Positions 35,109-43,513 are shown, counted from the first letter of the stretch. The stretch: DNA of 64,000 bases from Thermodesulfovibrionales bacterium (GCA_020062545.1 JAGUWD010000001.1:103879-167878); one strand, 5' to 3'. The notes: generated by a model from the letters alone, not told the origin. Translations and numbers: made by a program.

Positions 35109-35507
35109 TTATCTTCTTTTCATTTCCTGATAAAGATCGCTTTTCTCGCAGGCATGCTTCCAGTCGCACTCATTGCAGTATCTATCATGCCACTGAAGGA
35201 ATATGTTTGGAATAAGATTTTTTAAGTCTTGCCATGTTATCTTCTGCCCTGCGCGGAGATTCAAAAGCTTGAGGGCTGTATTATCCATTTCCCTTATCCC
35301 CTCATCGGCATTTTCATCATGCATGCATTTGCGGTCTTTCAGATAAATGCATTCAGCACAGATTCCATCATCGCCCGAGACAATCTCTATTTCTTCGCTT
35401 TCAACCCTTTTCAGGACATCCCTTAGATTTTCGATGAATTGAGCATCATATCCTTCGCCTGAAAAGAAGTGCAGACAGATGAGATGATGGCCTCTGAGGG
35501 TTAACAT
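35109..35507 (-). CDS. DUF1284 domain-containing protein
   Basis: 132 residues beginning with the family signature LRGHHLICLHFFSGEGYD. Eight cysteines, including CAECIYLKDRKC and CNECDWKHAC, suggest metal or Fe-S binding. Biochemical role unknown. It stands between rmuC and a VapBC-like pair on the same strand. Confidence 0.85.
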   Translation of the reverse strand: MLTLRGHHLICLHFFSGEGYDAQFIENLRDVLKRVESEEIEIVSGDDGICAECIYLKDRKCMHDENADEGIREMDNTALKLLNLRAGQKITWQDLKNLIPNIFLQWHDRYCNECDWKHACEKSDLYQEMKRR

Positions 35508-35519
35508 ATTCTTCTTGCT

Positions 35520-35918
35520 CTAAATCTCCTCAAAGCCTTCCTGCCTGAAATGGCCGTCCAATGTGAGACAATTCTTAATCTTTATTCTCCTCATTACAAC
35601 AAAACTCGTGCAGTCAGTAAAGCTGTAAGATTTATCATTCCTTAAGACAAAGAGTTCCCATGCTTTTTTTTCGTCGTCAGGCGTAACCCATATCTTTTCT
35701 ATTTGCGGGGATTTTAAAAGAATATTCCCTACAAAAACAGCTTTCTCATGACCGAGCCTTGCTCTAATAAGAGTTGCACTTTCATCGAAGATATAATTGG
35801 TAACAAAGAGGCTTCCCTTGAAGTTTTTCAGAAAGTCCTCCACTTTCTTATGGCTTGGGTCTTTTTTGTTTATTAGAGCATAAATGGCGCTCGTATCAAG
35901 AAATACAAACTCTTTCAT
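35520..35918 (-). CDS. PIN-domain ribonuclease toxin (VapC-like)
   Basis: 132 residues with the PIN-domain acidic residues: FLDTSAIYALINKKD at the N-terminus, a central Glu in IFDESATLI, and a C-terminal YSFTDCTSFVVMRR. PIN toxins cleave tRNA or rRNA. The start overlaps the antitoxin stop by 4 nt (ATGA), the standard toxin-antitoxin layout. Confidence 0.88.
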   Translation of the reverse strand: MKEFVFLDTSAIYALINKKDPSHKKVEDFLKNFKGSLFVTNYIFDESATLIRARLGHEKAVFVGNILLKSPQIEKIWVTPDDEKKAWELFVLRNDKSYSFTDCTSFVVMRRIKIKNCLTLDGHFRQEGFEEI

Positions 35919-36133
35919 TTTTTACCGTAAAGCCATTTATCATGGTCTTTGCCGTAACATTCTGTATCCTCTGCTATGCCTGAAACAGACAAAAGGGAGT
36001 AGACATCCGACTTGCGGGAGTAACTTTCTATGATTTCTCTTAACACCTGAGAAATGCTCTTTTTCTCCTGTTCCGCTTTTTTCTTTAAAAATGCGTAGTG
36101 TTTGTCATCTATTATTACCTGCGTCCTGTGCAT
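35915..36133 (-). CDS. Ribbon-helix-helix antitoxin (VapB-like)
   Basis: 72 residues. The N-terminal RHH DNA-binding fold (RTQVIIDDKHYAFLKKKAEQ) is followed by SISQVLREII and an acidic/aromatic tail that would bind the toxin. SD GGAGGTGATG precedes the start. Probably autoregulates the pair. Confidence 0.85.
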   Translation of the reverse strand: MHRTQVIIDDKHYAFLKKKAEQEKKSISQVLREIIESYSRKSDVYSLLSVSGIAEDTECYGKDHDKWLYGKK

Positions 36134-36227
36134 ATTACATCACCTCCAGCTACATCATAAAAGATTACATCATAAAAAGACAAGGGAATAATATGGACGC
36201 TCTCGTTTTTTAGCTCGCTCCCGATGA

Positions 36228-36929
36228 TTACGAAAGATCAGACATCTTCAGTCTTTCTATTTCTTTCCGGATTTCTTCAACTATTTTTTCATTGAAAATC
36301 TTGCCATCTACGCTGAAAACAATAAAGACCTTTCCGCCATGTTGATGTTCAAAGTCACGAAATGATTGTTCCATACGGGCTGTAACCGAAAAATTACCCA
36401 TACTGGCTTGCGCGGTGATAGGTTTGATCTGAAGACCAAATGCTTTATTGCCAACCTTGCCGATAAAATCAACATCTCCGGCATGGTCTAAATCTGGATT
36501 TGTCTCTTCAAACACGATATCAGGAAATTTCTTAGCAAGAATGTCATAAACAACTGACTTTTCAGTCAAGTAACCATCAAATGTCCGGAGAATCGTCAAT
36601 TCATATACATAATCAATACAGTCTTGTAAGGTCAGTGTTGCAAGTGCCTCACGCAATTGCGGAGCAACGATTTCGGTTATCTTCTCATGCAACCGCTGGC
36701 CGAGTTCAGTTAGTATTTCTCGATTTATTTTTATCGGATGTTTGGTATTCGTAAAAGCATTTTTAAAATACCACTCCTGCCATTCTTGAAATGTTTGTGG
36801 TTGGCATTGCCGTATCAATGCCATGACTTCACCAACTTTGTTAGTTTTCGTAAAGCCCCACCGCCTATTTGCATAATTCAAGATGATCTCCTTACTGCCA
36901 AAATCTTTAGCGAACTTTTTGAAGGGCAT
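36228..36929 (-). CDS. MjaI-family type II restriction endonuclease
   Basis: 233 residues resembling the RE_MjaI family (MjaI of Methanocaldococcus cuts CTAG). Seen: INREILTELGQRLHEKITEIV, LTLQDCIDYVYELTILRTFDGY, and a PD-(D/E)xK-like core LDHAGDVDFIGKVGNKAFGLQIKP-region (Asp in DVDFIG, then QIK). It overlaps the methyltransferase gene by 23 nt, a restriction-modification pair. Specificity CTAG is inferred from family only. Confidence 0.82.
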   Translation of the reverse strand: MPFKKFAKDFGSKEIILNYANRRWGFTKTNKVGEVMALIRQCQPQTFQEWQEWYFKNAFTNTKHPIKINREILTELGQRLHEKITEIVAPQLREALATLTLQDCIDYVYELTILRTFDGYLTEKSVVYDILAKKFPDIVFEETNPDLDHAGDVDFIGKVGNKAFGLQIKPITAQASMGNFSVTARMEQSFRDFEHQHGGKVFIVFSVDGKIFNEKIVEEIRKEIERLKMSDLS

Positions 36930-38193
36930 GATGGTATTCCTTTCTGAGACTTATGAATTTACTTCTAAGTTTGAAATTTAATTCAGTGTTTACTTCAGCG
37001 AGGCCATTCTTAATTAGATGGGCGTTTATAAAAGTTTTGTTTTTCAAATAAAGATAGCATAAAAGATTACCTTCTTTATCATATTTTGTGACATCAAATT
37101 TCAGAAATACCTTTTGCCCTTTCAGCTTTTCATTCAGAAATTGAAGCGCCTTTCCATTGATTGCCTTATTCTCTTTAACGCCGATGAGTCTGATTTTCAA
37201 ATCATTGTCCAGAACAACCATTCCAGGGCTTATAATCTCCTTAACGGAATAGTAAGTTTCTCTCTGATGTTCTGAGTTATCTATCTTTGAGCCGAATTTT
37301 AATTTCTTCGGATCGATCTTTTTATCGAACTTAACAGGATCTTTAAAGACATAGGGAAGTTTCTGGATTTCTTTTTTGAAGTCTATGCCTTTCTTTTCCT
37401 GCGCTATTACGCTAATATCACCTTTAATTTTTTCCTTGATTGCAGACAAAAAATCTTTATTGATCTCGTATCCAATAGAATTCCTGTTCAGATTCTTTGC
37501 AGCAAGGCATGTTGTTCCACTGCCCAGAAACGGGTCAAGCACTGTGTCACCTACAAAGCTGAACATCTTAATAAGTCTTTTAGGCAATTCTTCAGGGAAC
37601 ATGGCAAGGTGCTTATCCTGCCTCTCACCCGGAAAATTCCAGTGTCCATAAAAATATTCGTTCCACTCTTCTGTGGTCAGCTTGGATTTTTCTTTTATCT
37701 CTCTGCTTACCTTTGGGGGGTCACCGAGTTTTTTGAAAATCAGAATAAACTCATAGTCAAGCTTGATTATTCCGTTTCGAGGATACGGGAAAGACCCCAT
37801 GATTGTTGCGCCGCCTGTTGTATTGCATGTCGTAACCTTCTGCCAGATAATAGCGCCCATGTAATCAAAACCGATTGTCTCGCAAAACCTAATTATTTCC
37901 TCTCTTATGGGAATGATTTTATATCTGCCGTAATAAACAGAACGAGCAAACTGGTCGCCGATATTGATACACAGGCGGCAGCCATTGTGCAGGACTCGAT
38001 AACATTCCTTCCAGACAAGATTAAGGTTGTTTATATAGTCCTCGTAACTGTCATTAAACCCTATCTGACTGCCATTGCCATAGTCCTTTAATTGCCAATA
38101 AGGAGGAGATGTAACGATGAGATGAACAGACTCGTCCTTAATCTCGCTCATGTTCCGGCTGTCGCCGAGGATTATAGTGGGATACATTTTCAT
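36907..38193 (-). CDS. DNA methyltransferase (MjaI-type) with C-terminal SNase-like domain
   Basis: 428 residues. The beta-class amino-methyltransferase core has the catalytic motif IVTSPPYWQL (about residues 29-38) and the SAM motif VLDPFLGSGTTCLAA (about 216-230); TSPPYW is usual for N4-cytosine enzymes. After about residue 325 comes a second domain with staphylococcal-nuclease features (KIRLIGVKENKAINGKAL, then KVFLKFDVTKYDKEGNLL and ININAHLIKNGLAEV-like residues). The nuclease Arg after the YxGxL turn is Asn here (KEGNLLCY), so this domain is probably not catalytic and may be a DNA-binding addition. Partner of the MjaI-like endonuclease. Confidence 0.85.
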   Translation of the reverse strand: MKMYPTIILGDSRNMSEIKDESVHLIVTSPPYWQLKDYGNGSQIGFNDSYEDYINNLNLVWKECYRVLHNGCRLCINIGDQFARSVYYGRYKIIPIREEIIRFCETIGFDYMGAIIWQKVTTCNTTGGATIMGSFPYPRNGIIKLDYEFILIFKKLGDPPKVSREIKEKSKLTTEEWNEYFYGHWNFPGERQDKHLAMFPEELPKRLIKMFSFVGDTVLDPFLGSGTTCLAAKNLNRNSIGYEINKDFLSAIKEKIKGDISVIAQEKKGIDFKKEIQKLPYVFKDPVKFDKKIDPKKLKFGSKIDNSEHQRETYYSVKEIISPGMVVLDNDLKIRLIGVKENKAINGKALQFLNEKLKGQKVFLKFDVTKYDKEGNLLCYLYLKNKTFINAHLIKNGLAEVNTELNFKLRSKFISLRKEYHHALQKVR

Positions 38194-38254
38194 GGTCTTT
38201 CTTTCTTATTTTTTTCTTAGGTCTTATACTTTCATCCTTTTATGCCTTACATCA

Positions 38255-38899
38255 TCAGTTATCTGCGATATACTCTGCAAGCACATTACAAACAAAACGT
38301 TTCCCATGATTTTGTGCTACTATCGATAATATAATGTAATGAATTATCATAATTCCAAAATAAGCAAGTAACTTTGTTTGATAAACCTTCCCAAATATTA
38401 AGCCAGCAGTTCCGATTATTGAGAATATTAGTGAAATAGTTGCAAGATCACGAGTAAGTAAAAAATTTTTATGGGCATTCTTAACAGTAATCTTATTCTC
38501 ATATTTCTTATATAGTTTGAACCATGTTGTATTTTGCTCTTTTGGATCAATCGGTATTTTTTTCATTTTTTCCTTAAGCAAATTCATATCAATCCTTGCA
38601 TCTTCTACGGCAAGCTCTGTAAATACCCGATGACCCGGCAGTGCATACTTTAATCGCCAAAAAACAATTTTTGCTTTCAGATTGGAACTAATTATTCCAG
38701 AAAATACGGTGACTATAATAGGCATAATTGCAACTAATAGAATATCTTTTTGATTTAGTTCTGCAAACTTAGCTTGCAAATCTTTCCAAAAGTACCCAGT
38801 GCCAGAGAGAAATACAACATAAATACTTATACACCAAATAACAAATATAGTGACCTGCGGTATGTTCCTATAAGTCAGTGATTCTTTTTCATATTTCAT
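38255..38899 (-). CDS. Four-helix membrane protein, partner of the MBL-fold protein
   Basis: Not recognised. 214 residues with four hydrophobic segments: ITIFVIWCISIYVVFL-like (about 14-33), ILLVAIMPIIVTVFSGII (about 52-69), LATISLIFSIIGTAGLIFG (about 152-170) and YFGIMIIHYIILSIVAQN (about 178-195), with a cytoplasmic loop between TM2 and TM3. The ATG overlaps the stop of the MBL gene (4-nt ATGA), so the two are made together. Visibly AT-rich compared with flanking core genes. Context beside a restriction-modification pair suggests a defence or stress effector (inference). Confidence 0.7.
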   Translation of the reverse strand: MKYEKESLTYRNIPQVTIFVIWCISIYVVFLSGTGYFWKDLQAKFAELNQKDILLVAIMPIIVTVFSGIISSNLKAKIVFWRLKYALPGHRVFTELAVEDARIDMNLLKEKMKKIPIDPKEQNTTWFKLYKKYENKITVKNAHKNFLLTRDLATISLIFSIIGTAGLIFGKVYQTKLLAYFGIMIIHYIILSIVAQNHGKRFVCNVLAEYIADN

Positions 38900-39852
38900 G
38901 CGTTAAATTTCCAAAATGGTTTTTGGTTTTTATAAATATTTCGAACTGTGTCTTGATTGTTTTCGAGTCTTTTGCTCTTTTTTGACTCGAATATTTTTGT
39001 ACTAGATATCTCAGTTGAATTCGCTATAAGATTGAAAACTTGATACCGCTTGTCGTGTGGATTAATGGATTTTATTACAATATCTCCAGTTTTTGTTGTA
39101 TATAGATGGATACCGTATTTATTAAAAAGTGCTCTTATTTCTGGCTTAGGATGATCAAACTGATTATCATAGTTTGAAGAGCAAACAGCTATCCTTGGGC
39201 GCACTGCTTTTAGAAAAGCACTAGTTGTAAAACCATTATCAGCACCATGATGTGCTAAAATAAAAATATCAACTTCATTGGCGAAAATACTGCATCTTCT
39301 TAATCTTGCACTAATTATTGAATCCTCAACATCTCCAAGGCTCGCAACGTTAAAACATCCAGAACGAAACAGCTTAATAGTTGAGTTGTTATTAGAATTT
39401 TCAGAAATATATTTCGGATGATAAAAAATATTTTTGTATCCTAATTTTTCAGCGTTTTCCAAGGATATTATGTATGATGGGTCAACTTTTTGTATCACTC
39501 TTGATGCATCTTTTTGCTTATAAGCTTTAATAATATTTAAACATTCTTTAGCGTTATCTGTATGCGGATCATATCCAGGATACTCTATGCGTGCAGGCAT
39601 AAAGTTATCGAATATTTCTTTCAGTTCATTCTTTAAGCAGTGGTCGTCATCCCAACTTGTAATATGTAAGCAATTTATTTTTTCTACTCCACATTCTTTC
39701 AGTTCAGCCTCAAGACGAGGACGACTTATTTGTGTAAGACGTGCTTCAATAAGTGTAAACTGACTACCATCAAAATAGGAAAAAGAAGATCCCTCATTTC
39801 CCAACTGATAGGCTCGAAAGCGAGTATATTTTGATTTGAGACTATTCTTCAT
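38896..39852 (-). CDS. ComEC/Rec2-like metallo-beta-lactamase-fold hydrolase
   Basis: 318 residues, soluble, no membrane part. MBL-fold metal motifs: HITSWDDDHC at about 66-75 (a variant of HxHxDH), LASLGDVEDS (about 170), ILAHHGADNGF (about 196-206) and the ComEC-type tail VRPRIAVCSSNYDNQFDHP. ComEC MBL domains process DNA during uptake, but here the channel domain is absent, as in stand-alone MBL proteins found in defence neighbourhoods. It forms an overlapping operon with the four-helix membrane protein. Substrate unknown. Confidence 0.8.
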   Translation of the reverse strand: MKNSLKSKYTRFRAYQLGNEGSSFSYFDGSQFTLIEARLTQISRPRLEAELKECGVEKINCLHITSWDDDHCLKNELKEIFDNFMPARIEYPGYDPHTDNAKECLNIIKAYKQKDASRVIQKVDPSYIISLENAEKLGYKNIFYHPKYISENSNNNSTIKLFRSGCFNVASLGDVEDSIISARLRRCSIFANEVDIFILAHHGADNGFTTSAFLKAVRPRIAVCSSNYDNQFDHPKPEIRALFNKYGIHLYTTKTGDIVIKSINPHDKRYQVFNLIANSTEISSTKIFESKKSKRLENNQDTVRNIYKNQKPFWKFNA

Positions 39853-39985
39853 AACAACTAAAAAGACTATTATCTTCGTCCCAATCTTTAAGATTAATAC
39901 TCAGAAAATCCTCGCAAAGCCTTCTATCTTCTTCAGCTATTTCTTTATAAATGCTTTCTATTGCTTTAAGCTTTGTGTTCAACAA
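39842..39985 (-). CDS. Possible small acidic ORF upstream of and overlapping the MBL gene
   Basis: 47 residues with TTG start, preceded by GGAGGG: MLNTKLKAIESIYKEIAEED... ending DWDEDNSLFSCYEE. Acidic and helical in character; its stop overlaps the MBL start by 11 nt, which suggests translational coupling. It begins just after the second copy of the 43-bp direct repeat. No homologue recognised; could be non-coding. Confidence 0.35.
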   Translation of the reverse strand: MLNTKLKAIESIYKEIAEEDRRLCEDFLSINLKDWDEDNSLFSCYEE

Positions 39986-39990
39986 TTCCC

Positions 39991-40033
39991 TCCAACTCCC
40001 TCACATCCCCCACCTTCACGATGCTGCCGTCTT
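39991..40033. repeat. 43-bp direct repeat, distal copy (deaminase 3'-end sequence)
   Basis: About 40 of 43 bases match 40508-40550. On the minus strand it spells KDGSIVKVGDVREL, the same peptide segment as in the deaminase C-terminus, but here it is outside any deaminase gene. Confidence 0.85.
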
Positions 40034-40044
40034 TTCTTAGCTTC

Positions 40045-40275
40045 TTATAGTCTCTCAATCTCGTCATTAATCAAATCCTGAAGGCCTTCGGTATGTGTGT
40101 GGAGGTGAACTGTTGACACAGCAAGTTCTGAAAGTATGGTGGAAATCTGCTCTGCTGATAGGTCTTTGATCTGAAGTTGTGAAATTAGTTTTAATGTCTC
40201 CTGACACTCCTTGGCGAGTTCTTGCAGGAGTATAGAGAGTGTTTCATTTATGGCTATTGTCTCTGCTGTCTTCAT
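40045..40275 (-). CDS. Small unknown protein (76 aa) in the direct-repeat cassette
   Basis: Not recognised. 76 residues, predicted mostly helical (LSILLQELAKECQETLKLIS, then LSAEQISTILSELAV) with a His-rich patch HLHTHTE. Its ATG overlaps the stop of the upstream 63-aa ORF (ATGA), indicating a coupled pair. Both lie between two copies of a 43-bp repeat at the deaminase 3' end. Confidence 0.6.
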   Translation of the reverse strand: MKTAETIAINETLSILLQELAKECQETLKLISQLQIKDLSAEQISTILSELAVSTVHLHTHTEGLQDLINDEIERL

Positions 40276-40463
40276 TTTCCCCTCCTCAATCTCTTTTGTG
40301 CTTTTTCTAAAGCATTCTTAAATGCCTGTATTTCTCTTTCCCAGTATTTAATCCTTCCTTCATCGGGATAGGATTTTTGCTTCTCTTTCTTTATCTTTTC
40401 CTCATGTTCGTCAATCTTCTTATTTAGGCTTTCTATTTGTTTCAGAAACTCCTTCTTACCCAT
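40272..40463 (-). CDS. Small coiled-coil protein (63 aa) in the direct-repeat cassette
   Basis: Not recognised. 63 residues, strongly charged, predicted coiled coil (FLKQIESLNKKIDEHEEKIK, then AFKNALEKAQKRLRRGK). It begins 8 nt after the deaminase stop and overlaps the 76-aa gene by 4 nt. Size and pairing recall toxin-antitoxin or small regulatory pairs, but no family supports that. Confidence 0.6.
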   Translation of the reverse strand: MGKKEFLKQIESLNKKIDEHEEKIKKEKQKSYPDEGRIKYWEREIQAFKNALEKAQKRLRRGK

Positions 40464-40470
40464 AGATTAG

Positions 40471-40977
40471 TCACCTATCTAACCCAATGTCAACTTTAGC
40501 AGATAGATCCAACTCCCTCACATCCCCCACCTTCATAATACTGCCGTCTTTCTTGAGATAAACAACTTCTTTTATCATAGCGTTCTGGATCATGCGGCGG
40601 CATAACAAACATGGCTTTCCGTCTGCAAAGGTTTCGTCTTCTTCAAAGCCTGCTATGTAGATGGTTGCTTCCTTCATCCTCTCAGGAGAGCCATTGATGA
40701 TTGCATTCTGCTCTGCATGGACAGCCTCGCATAGCTCGTATCTCTCTCCGGCAGGCACATTAAGCTCCTTCCTCCTGCAACTTCCCCTGTCAACGCAGTT
40801 CACAGAGCCCCTTGGAGCGCCATTGTAACCCGTGCTAACAATAACATTGTCCTTCACAATTACCGCGCCGTAGCGCCTCCTCAGGCATGTGGAACGGGAG
40901 GATACCACCTTTGCTATCTCAAGAAAATACTCATTCCAGTCAGGTCTGACAAATGTTTTTTTACCGTTACCACTCAT
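40471..40977 (-). CDS. dCMP deaminase (ComEB-like)
   Basis: 168 residues. Zinc-dependent deamination of dCMP to dUMP for thymidylate supply. The zinc and catalytic motif HAEQNAI (about residues 88-94) and PCLLCRRMI (about 121-129) are present, as is CLRRRYGAVIVKD. The 3' end (40508-40550) is duplicated at 39991-40033, so this gene end may be the target of an insertion. Neighbour of nrdJ upstream on the same strand, consistent with nucleotide metabolism. Confidence 0.92.
   Translation of the reverse strand: MSGNGKKTFVRPDWNEYFLEIAKVVSSRSTCLRRRYGAVIVKDNVIVSTGYNGAPRGSVNCVDRGSCRRKELNVPAGERYELCEAVHAEQNAIINGSPERMKEATIYIAGFEEDETFADGKPCLLCRRMIQNAMIKEVVYLKKDGSIMKVGDVRELDLSAKVDIGLDR
40508..40550. repeat. 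43-bp direct repeat, proximal copy (inside deaminase 3' end)
   Basis: Matches 39991-40033 at about 40 of 43 bases. The two copies bracket about 474 bp that hold two small ORFs. Confidence 0.85.
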
Positions 40978-41001
40978 ATTTTTCTCCTTTATTCTTAAAT
41001 A

Positions 41002-41168
41002 AAAAATGCAGGGTATAGTATTTGAGCAGACTTAGGCAGCCCATGCGCGACATGGATGTCTAAGCGGACTGGCTCAGCCTCGGAGACCACCGAAAAGTCT
41101 GAGGACTTTTCGGACAATAATCTGGATGCCTTCCAAGAATGAGCGAAAATACTATACCCTGCATTTTT
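41002..41168. repeat. MITE-like long inverted repeat between nrdJ and the deaminase gene
   Basis: End arms of about 24 bp (AATGCAGGGTATAGTATTT... and ...AAATACTATACCCTGCATT) enclose a centre with its own strong stem, CCGAAAAGTC / GACTTTTCGG (41078-41113). No coding capacity is evident. Looks like a non-autonomous mobile element or a structured repeat. Confidence 0.75.
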
Positions 41169-41184
41169 AGCCATAATAAGCGGC

Positions 41185-43452
41185 TTACCCGCATTTTGTG
41201 AATCCGCAGTTATGGCAGACTGCGCAACCGCCCTCATGCTCAACAGCACCGCCGCATTCAGGACATGCGCCTATGAGCATAACCTCATTGTATTTGGACT
41301 TGCCGTTTCCATTGTCGCCTTTTGTGGCATATTCGTATTTCTCTATTGCCTTTGCAATTGCATCAGAGCATGAAAGTATCTTGCCACCTTCTGTCCATGA
41401 GGGCTGGTGGCACGATATTCCCTTAAGCTGTTTAACTATCTCATCAGGCTCGATATTAGACCTGAGAGAGAGGGATATGAGCCTTCCGATTGCCTCTGAC
41501 TGGCTCGATGCGCAGCCGCCAGCCTTGCCAATGTTTGTAAACACCTCAAATGGCTTGCCGTTTTCATCCTCATTGATAGTCACATAGAGATGTCCACAGC
41601 CTGTTTTTAGGAGCCTTGTTGCACCCTTGATGACAGGCGGCCTCTTTTTGGGCACAATCTTTCCGCCTGTTTCCTGCTTTGCCTTTTCATCTGCCTTCTT
41701 TGTGCTTAAAACCTGCTCTTCCCTTGATCCGTCCCTGTAAACAGTCACGCCCTTGCATCCTGTTTTGTATGCAAGCATATAGACATCCTCAACATCCTTT
41801 GTTGTTGCTGCATGTGAGAAATTAACGGTCTTTGAAACGGCATTATCCACATATTTCTGGAATGCAGCTTGCATTCTTATGTGGTCTGTGGGCGTGATGT
41901 CATGAGCTGTTACAAATACACCCTTCATCTCTTCATTGAATTCAGTAAAATGGGCAATGGAGCCGGAATCTGCAACCCTTTCCATAAGCTCCCTGCTCCA
42001 CAAACCTGTTGCCTTTGCCTCTTGCTCAAAATAAGGATTGACCTCTATGAGCTTTGTGCCCTCCATTACATTCCTCACAAAGGATAGTGCAAAGAGAGGC
42101 TCTATGCCTGATGAACACCCGGCAATGATAGAGAGGCTTCCTGTTGGTGCAATGGTTGTTACTGTTGCATTCCTTACAGCCATCTCGCCGTTGTATATGC
42201 TGTGCTCGTAATTCGGGAATACCCCCCTTTCTTCTGCAAGTGCGCTTGATGCAATCCTTCCCTCTGTCTGGATGTATCCCATGACCTCTTCTGCCAGTTT
42301 TATTGCCCTTTCGGAGTTATATGGGATCCTTAATTGAATGAGCATGTCTGCCCATCCCATAACGCCAAGGCCTATCTTCCTGTTGGCCTTTGTCATCTCG
42401 TCTATGAGCTTAAGGGGATATTTGTTTACATCTATGACATTGTCGAGGAAGTGCACTGCCTTCCATGTGGTCTCCTTGAGCTTTGCCCAATCAACTTCAT
42501 AACTAACTACTGGTGACTGGCTACTGGCCACTGGTTTTACCATCTTTGCAAGGTTTATGGAGCCCAGGTTGCATGATTCATAAGGCATTAGGGGCTGCTC
42601 GCCGCATGGGTTTGTTGATTCTATCTCGCCGAGTATCGGCGTTGGATTGGATGCATTTATCCTGTCGAGAAATACTATTCCGGGCTCTCCGTTCTTCCAT
42701 GCCTGTTTTACTATTGTATCGAATACTGTCCTTGCCCTGAGCTTACTGACTACTTTTTTGGTCCTCGGATTGAAAAGGTCGTATTCGCTGTCATCTTCGA
42801 CTGCCTTCATGAATGCCTCTGTAAGTCCTACAGAGATATTGAAGTTATTGAGCCTGTGGTTGCTGTTCTTGCAGGTGATGAATTCGAGTATGTCTGGATG
42901 ATCAACCCTGAGCATGCCCATATTGGCGCCTCTCCTCGTGCCGCCCTGCTTGACAGCCTCTGTTGCCGTATCAAAGACGGTCATGAATGATACTGGGCCG
43001 GAGGATATACCCTTTGTGGAGCCAACAACATCGCCCTTTGGCCTTAACCTCGAAAAGCTGAAGCCTGTTCCGCCACCTGATTTATGGATAATTGCAGCAT
43101 ACTTAACTGCATCGAATATTGATTCCATGGAGTCGTCCACGGGCAGGACAAAGCATGCAGAGAGTTGGCCAAGCCTTCTTCCCGCGTTCATGAGCGTGGG
43201 GCTGTTTGGAAGAAATACGAGGGATGTCATCAATTGGTAGAATTCTTCCTCAACCTGTTTAACCTCTACCTCTGCCTTGCCGTAGAGGGCGTCTGCTGAT
43301 GCTACATGCCTTGCGACCCTTCTGAAGAGCGATTCCGGGGTCTCTATGACCTCCCCTTCCTCATTCCTCTTGAGATACCTCTTCTTAAGGACTGTCAGGG
43401 CATTTTGCGACAGATTAAGGACATTACCAATCTCTTTGGCTGCTTGTTTCAT
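41185..43452 (-). CDS. nrdJ: Adenosylcobalamin-dependent (class II) ribonucleotide reductase
   Basis: 755 residues. It reduces ribonucleotides to deoxyribonucleotides without oxygen. Seen: LVFLPNSPTLMNAG near the N-terminus, SSGPVSFMTVFDTATEAVKQGGTRRGANMG, NPCGEQPL and the C-terminal redox/zinc region CPECGG...CAVCHNCGFTKCG. An in-frame period-7 repeat at 42501-42536 gives KPVASSQSPVVSY. SD AAGGGGG precedes the ATG. Two NrdR-box-like palindromes lie upstream. No cobalamin riboswitch seen. Confidence 0.96.
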   Translation of the reverse strand: MKQAAKEIGNVLNLSQNALTVLKKRYLKRNEEGEVIETPESLFRRVARHVASADALYGKAEVEVKQVEEEFYQLMTSLVFLPNSPTLMNAGRRLGQLSACFVLPVDDSMESIFDAVKYAAIIHKSGGGTGFSFSRLRPKGDVVGSTKGISSGPVSFMTVFDTATEAVKQGGTRRGANMGMLRVDHPDILEFITCKNSNHRLNNFNISVGLTEAFMKAVEDDSEYDLFNPRTKKVVSKLRARTVFDTIVKQAWKNGEPGIVFLDRINASNPTPILGEIESTNPCGEQPLMPYESCNLGSINLAKMVKPVASSQSPVVSYEVDWAKLKETTWKAVHFLDNVIDVNKYPLKLIDEMTKANRKIGLGVMGWADMLIQLRIPYNSERAIKLAEEVMGYIQTEGRIASSALAEERGVFPNYEHSIYNGEMAVRNATVTTIAPTGSLSIIAGCSSGIEPLFALSFVRNVMEGTKLIEVNPYFEQEAKATGLWSRELMERVADSGSIAHFTEFNEEMKGVFVTAHDITPTDHIRMQAAFQKYVDNAVSKTVNFSHAATTKDVEDVYMLAYKTGCKGVTVYRDGSREEQVLSTKKADEKAKQETGGKIVPKKRPPVIKGATRLLKTGCGHLYVTINEDENGKPFEVFTNIGKAGGCASSQSEAIGRLISLSLRSNIEPDEIVKQLKGISCHQPSWTEGGKILSCSDAIAKAIEKYEYATKGDNGNGKSKYNEVMLIGACPECGGAVEHEGGCAVCHNCGFTKCG
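42501..42536. repeat. Period-7 repeat inside nrdJ (ACTACTG units)
   Basis: ACTACTG, GTGACTG, GCTACTG, GCCACTG on the plus strand, in frame with nrdJ on the minus strand, encoding PVASSQSPVVS. Confidence 0.8.
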
Positions 43453-43513
43453 AAAATTCCCCCTTTTAGGTTTATTATTTTGCGTTATTAGCTGAATATG
43501 AAAACAACATGTT

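Noticed and set aside
39836..40081. Plus-strand ORF of 81 codons between the MBL gene and the small ORFs
   Set aside because: Low-complexity Ser/Phe/Pro-rich translation antisense to the repeat and small ORFs; no SD or homologue.
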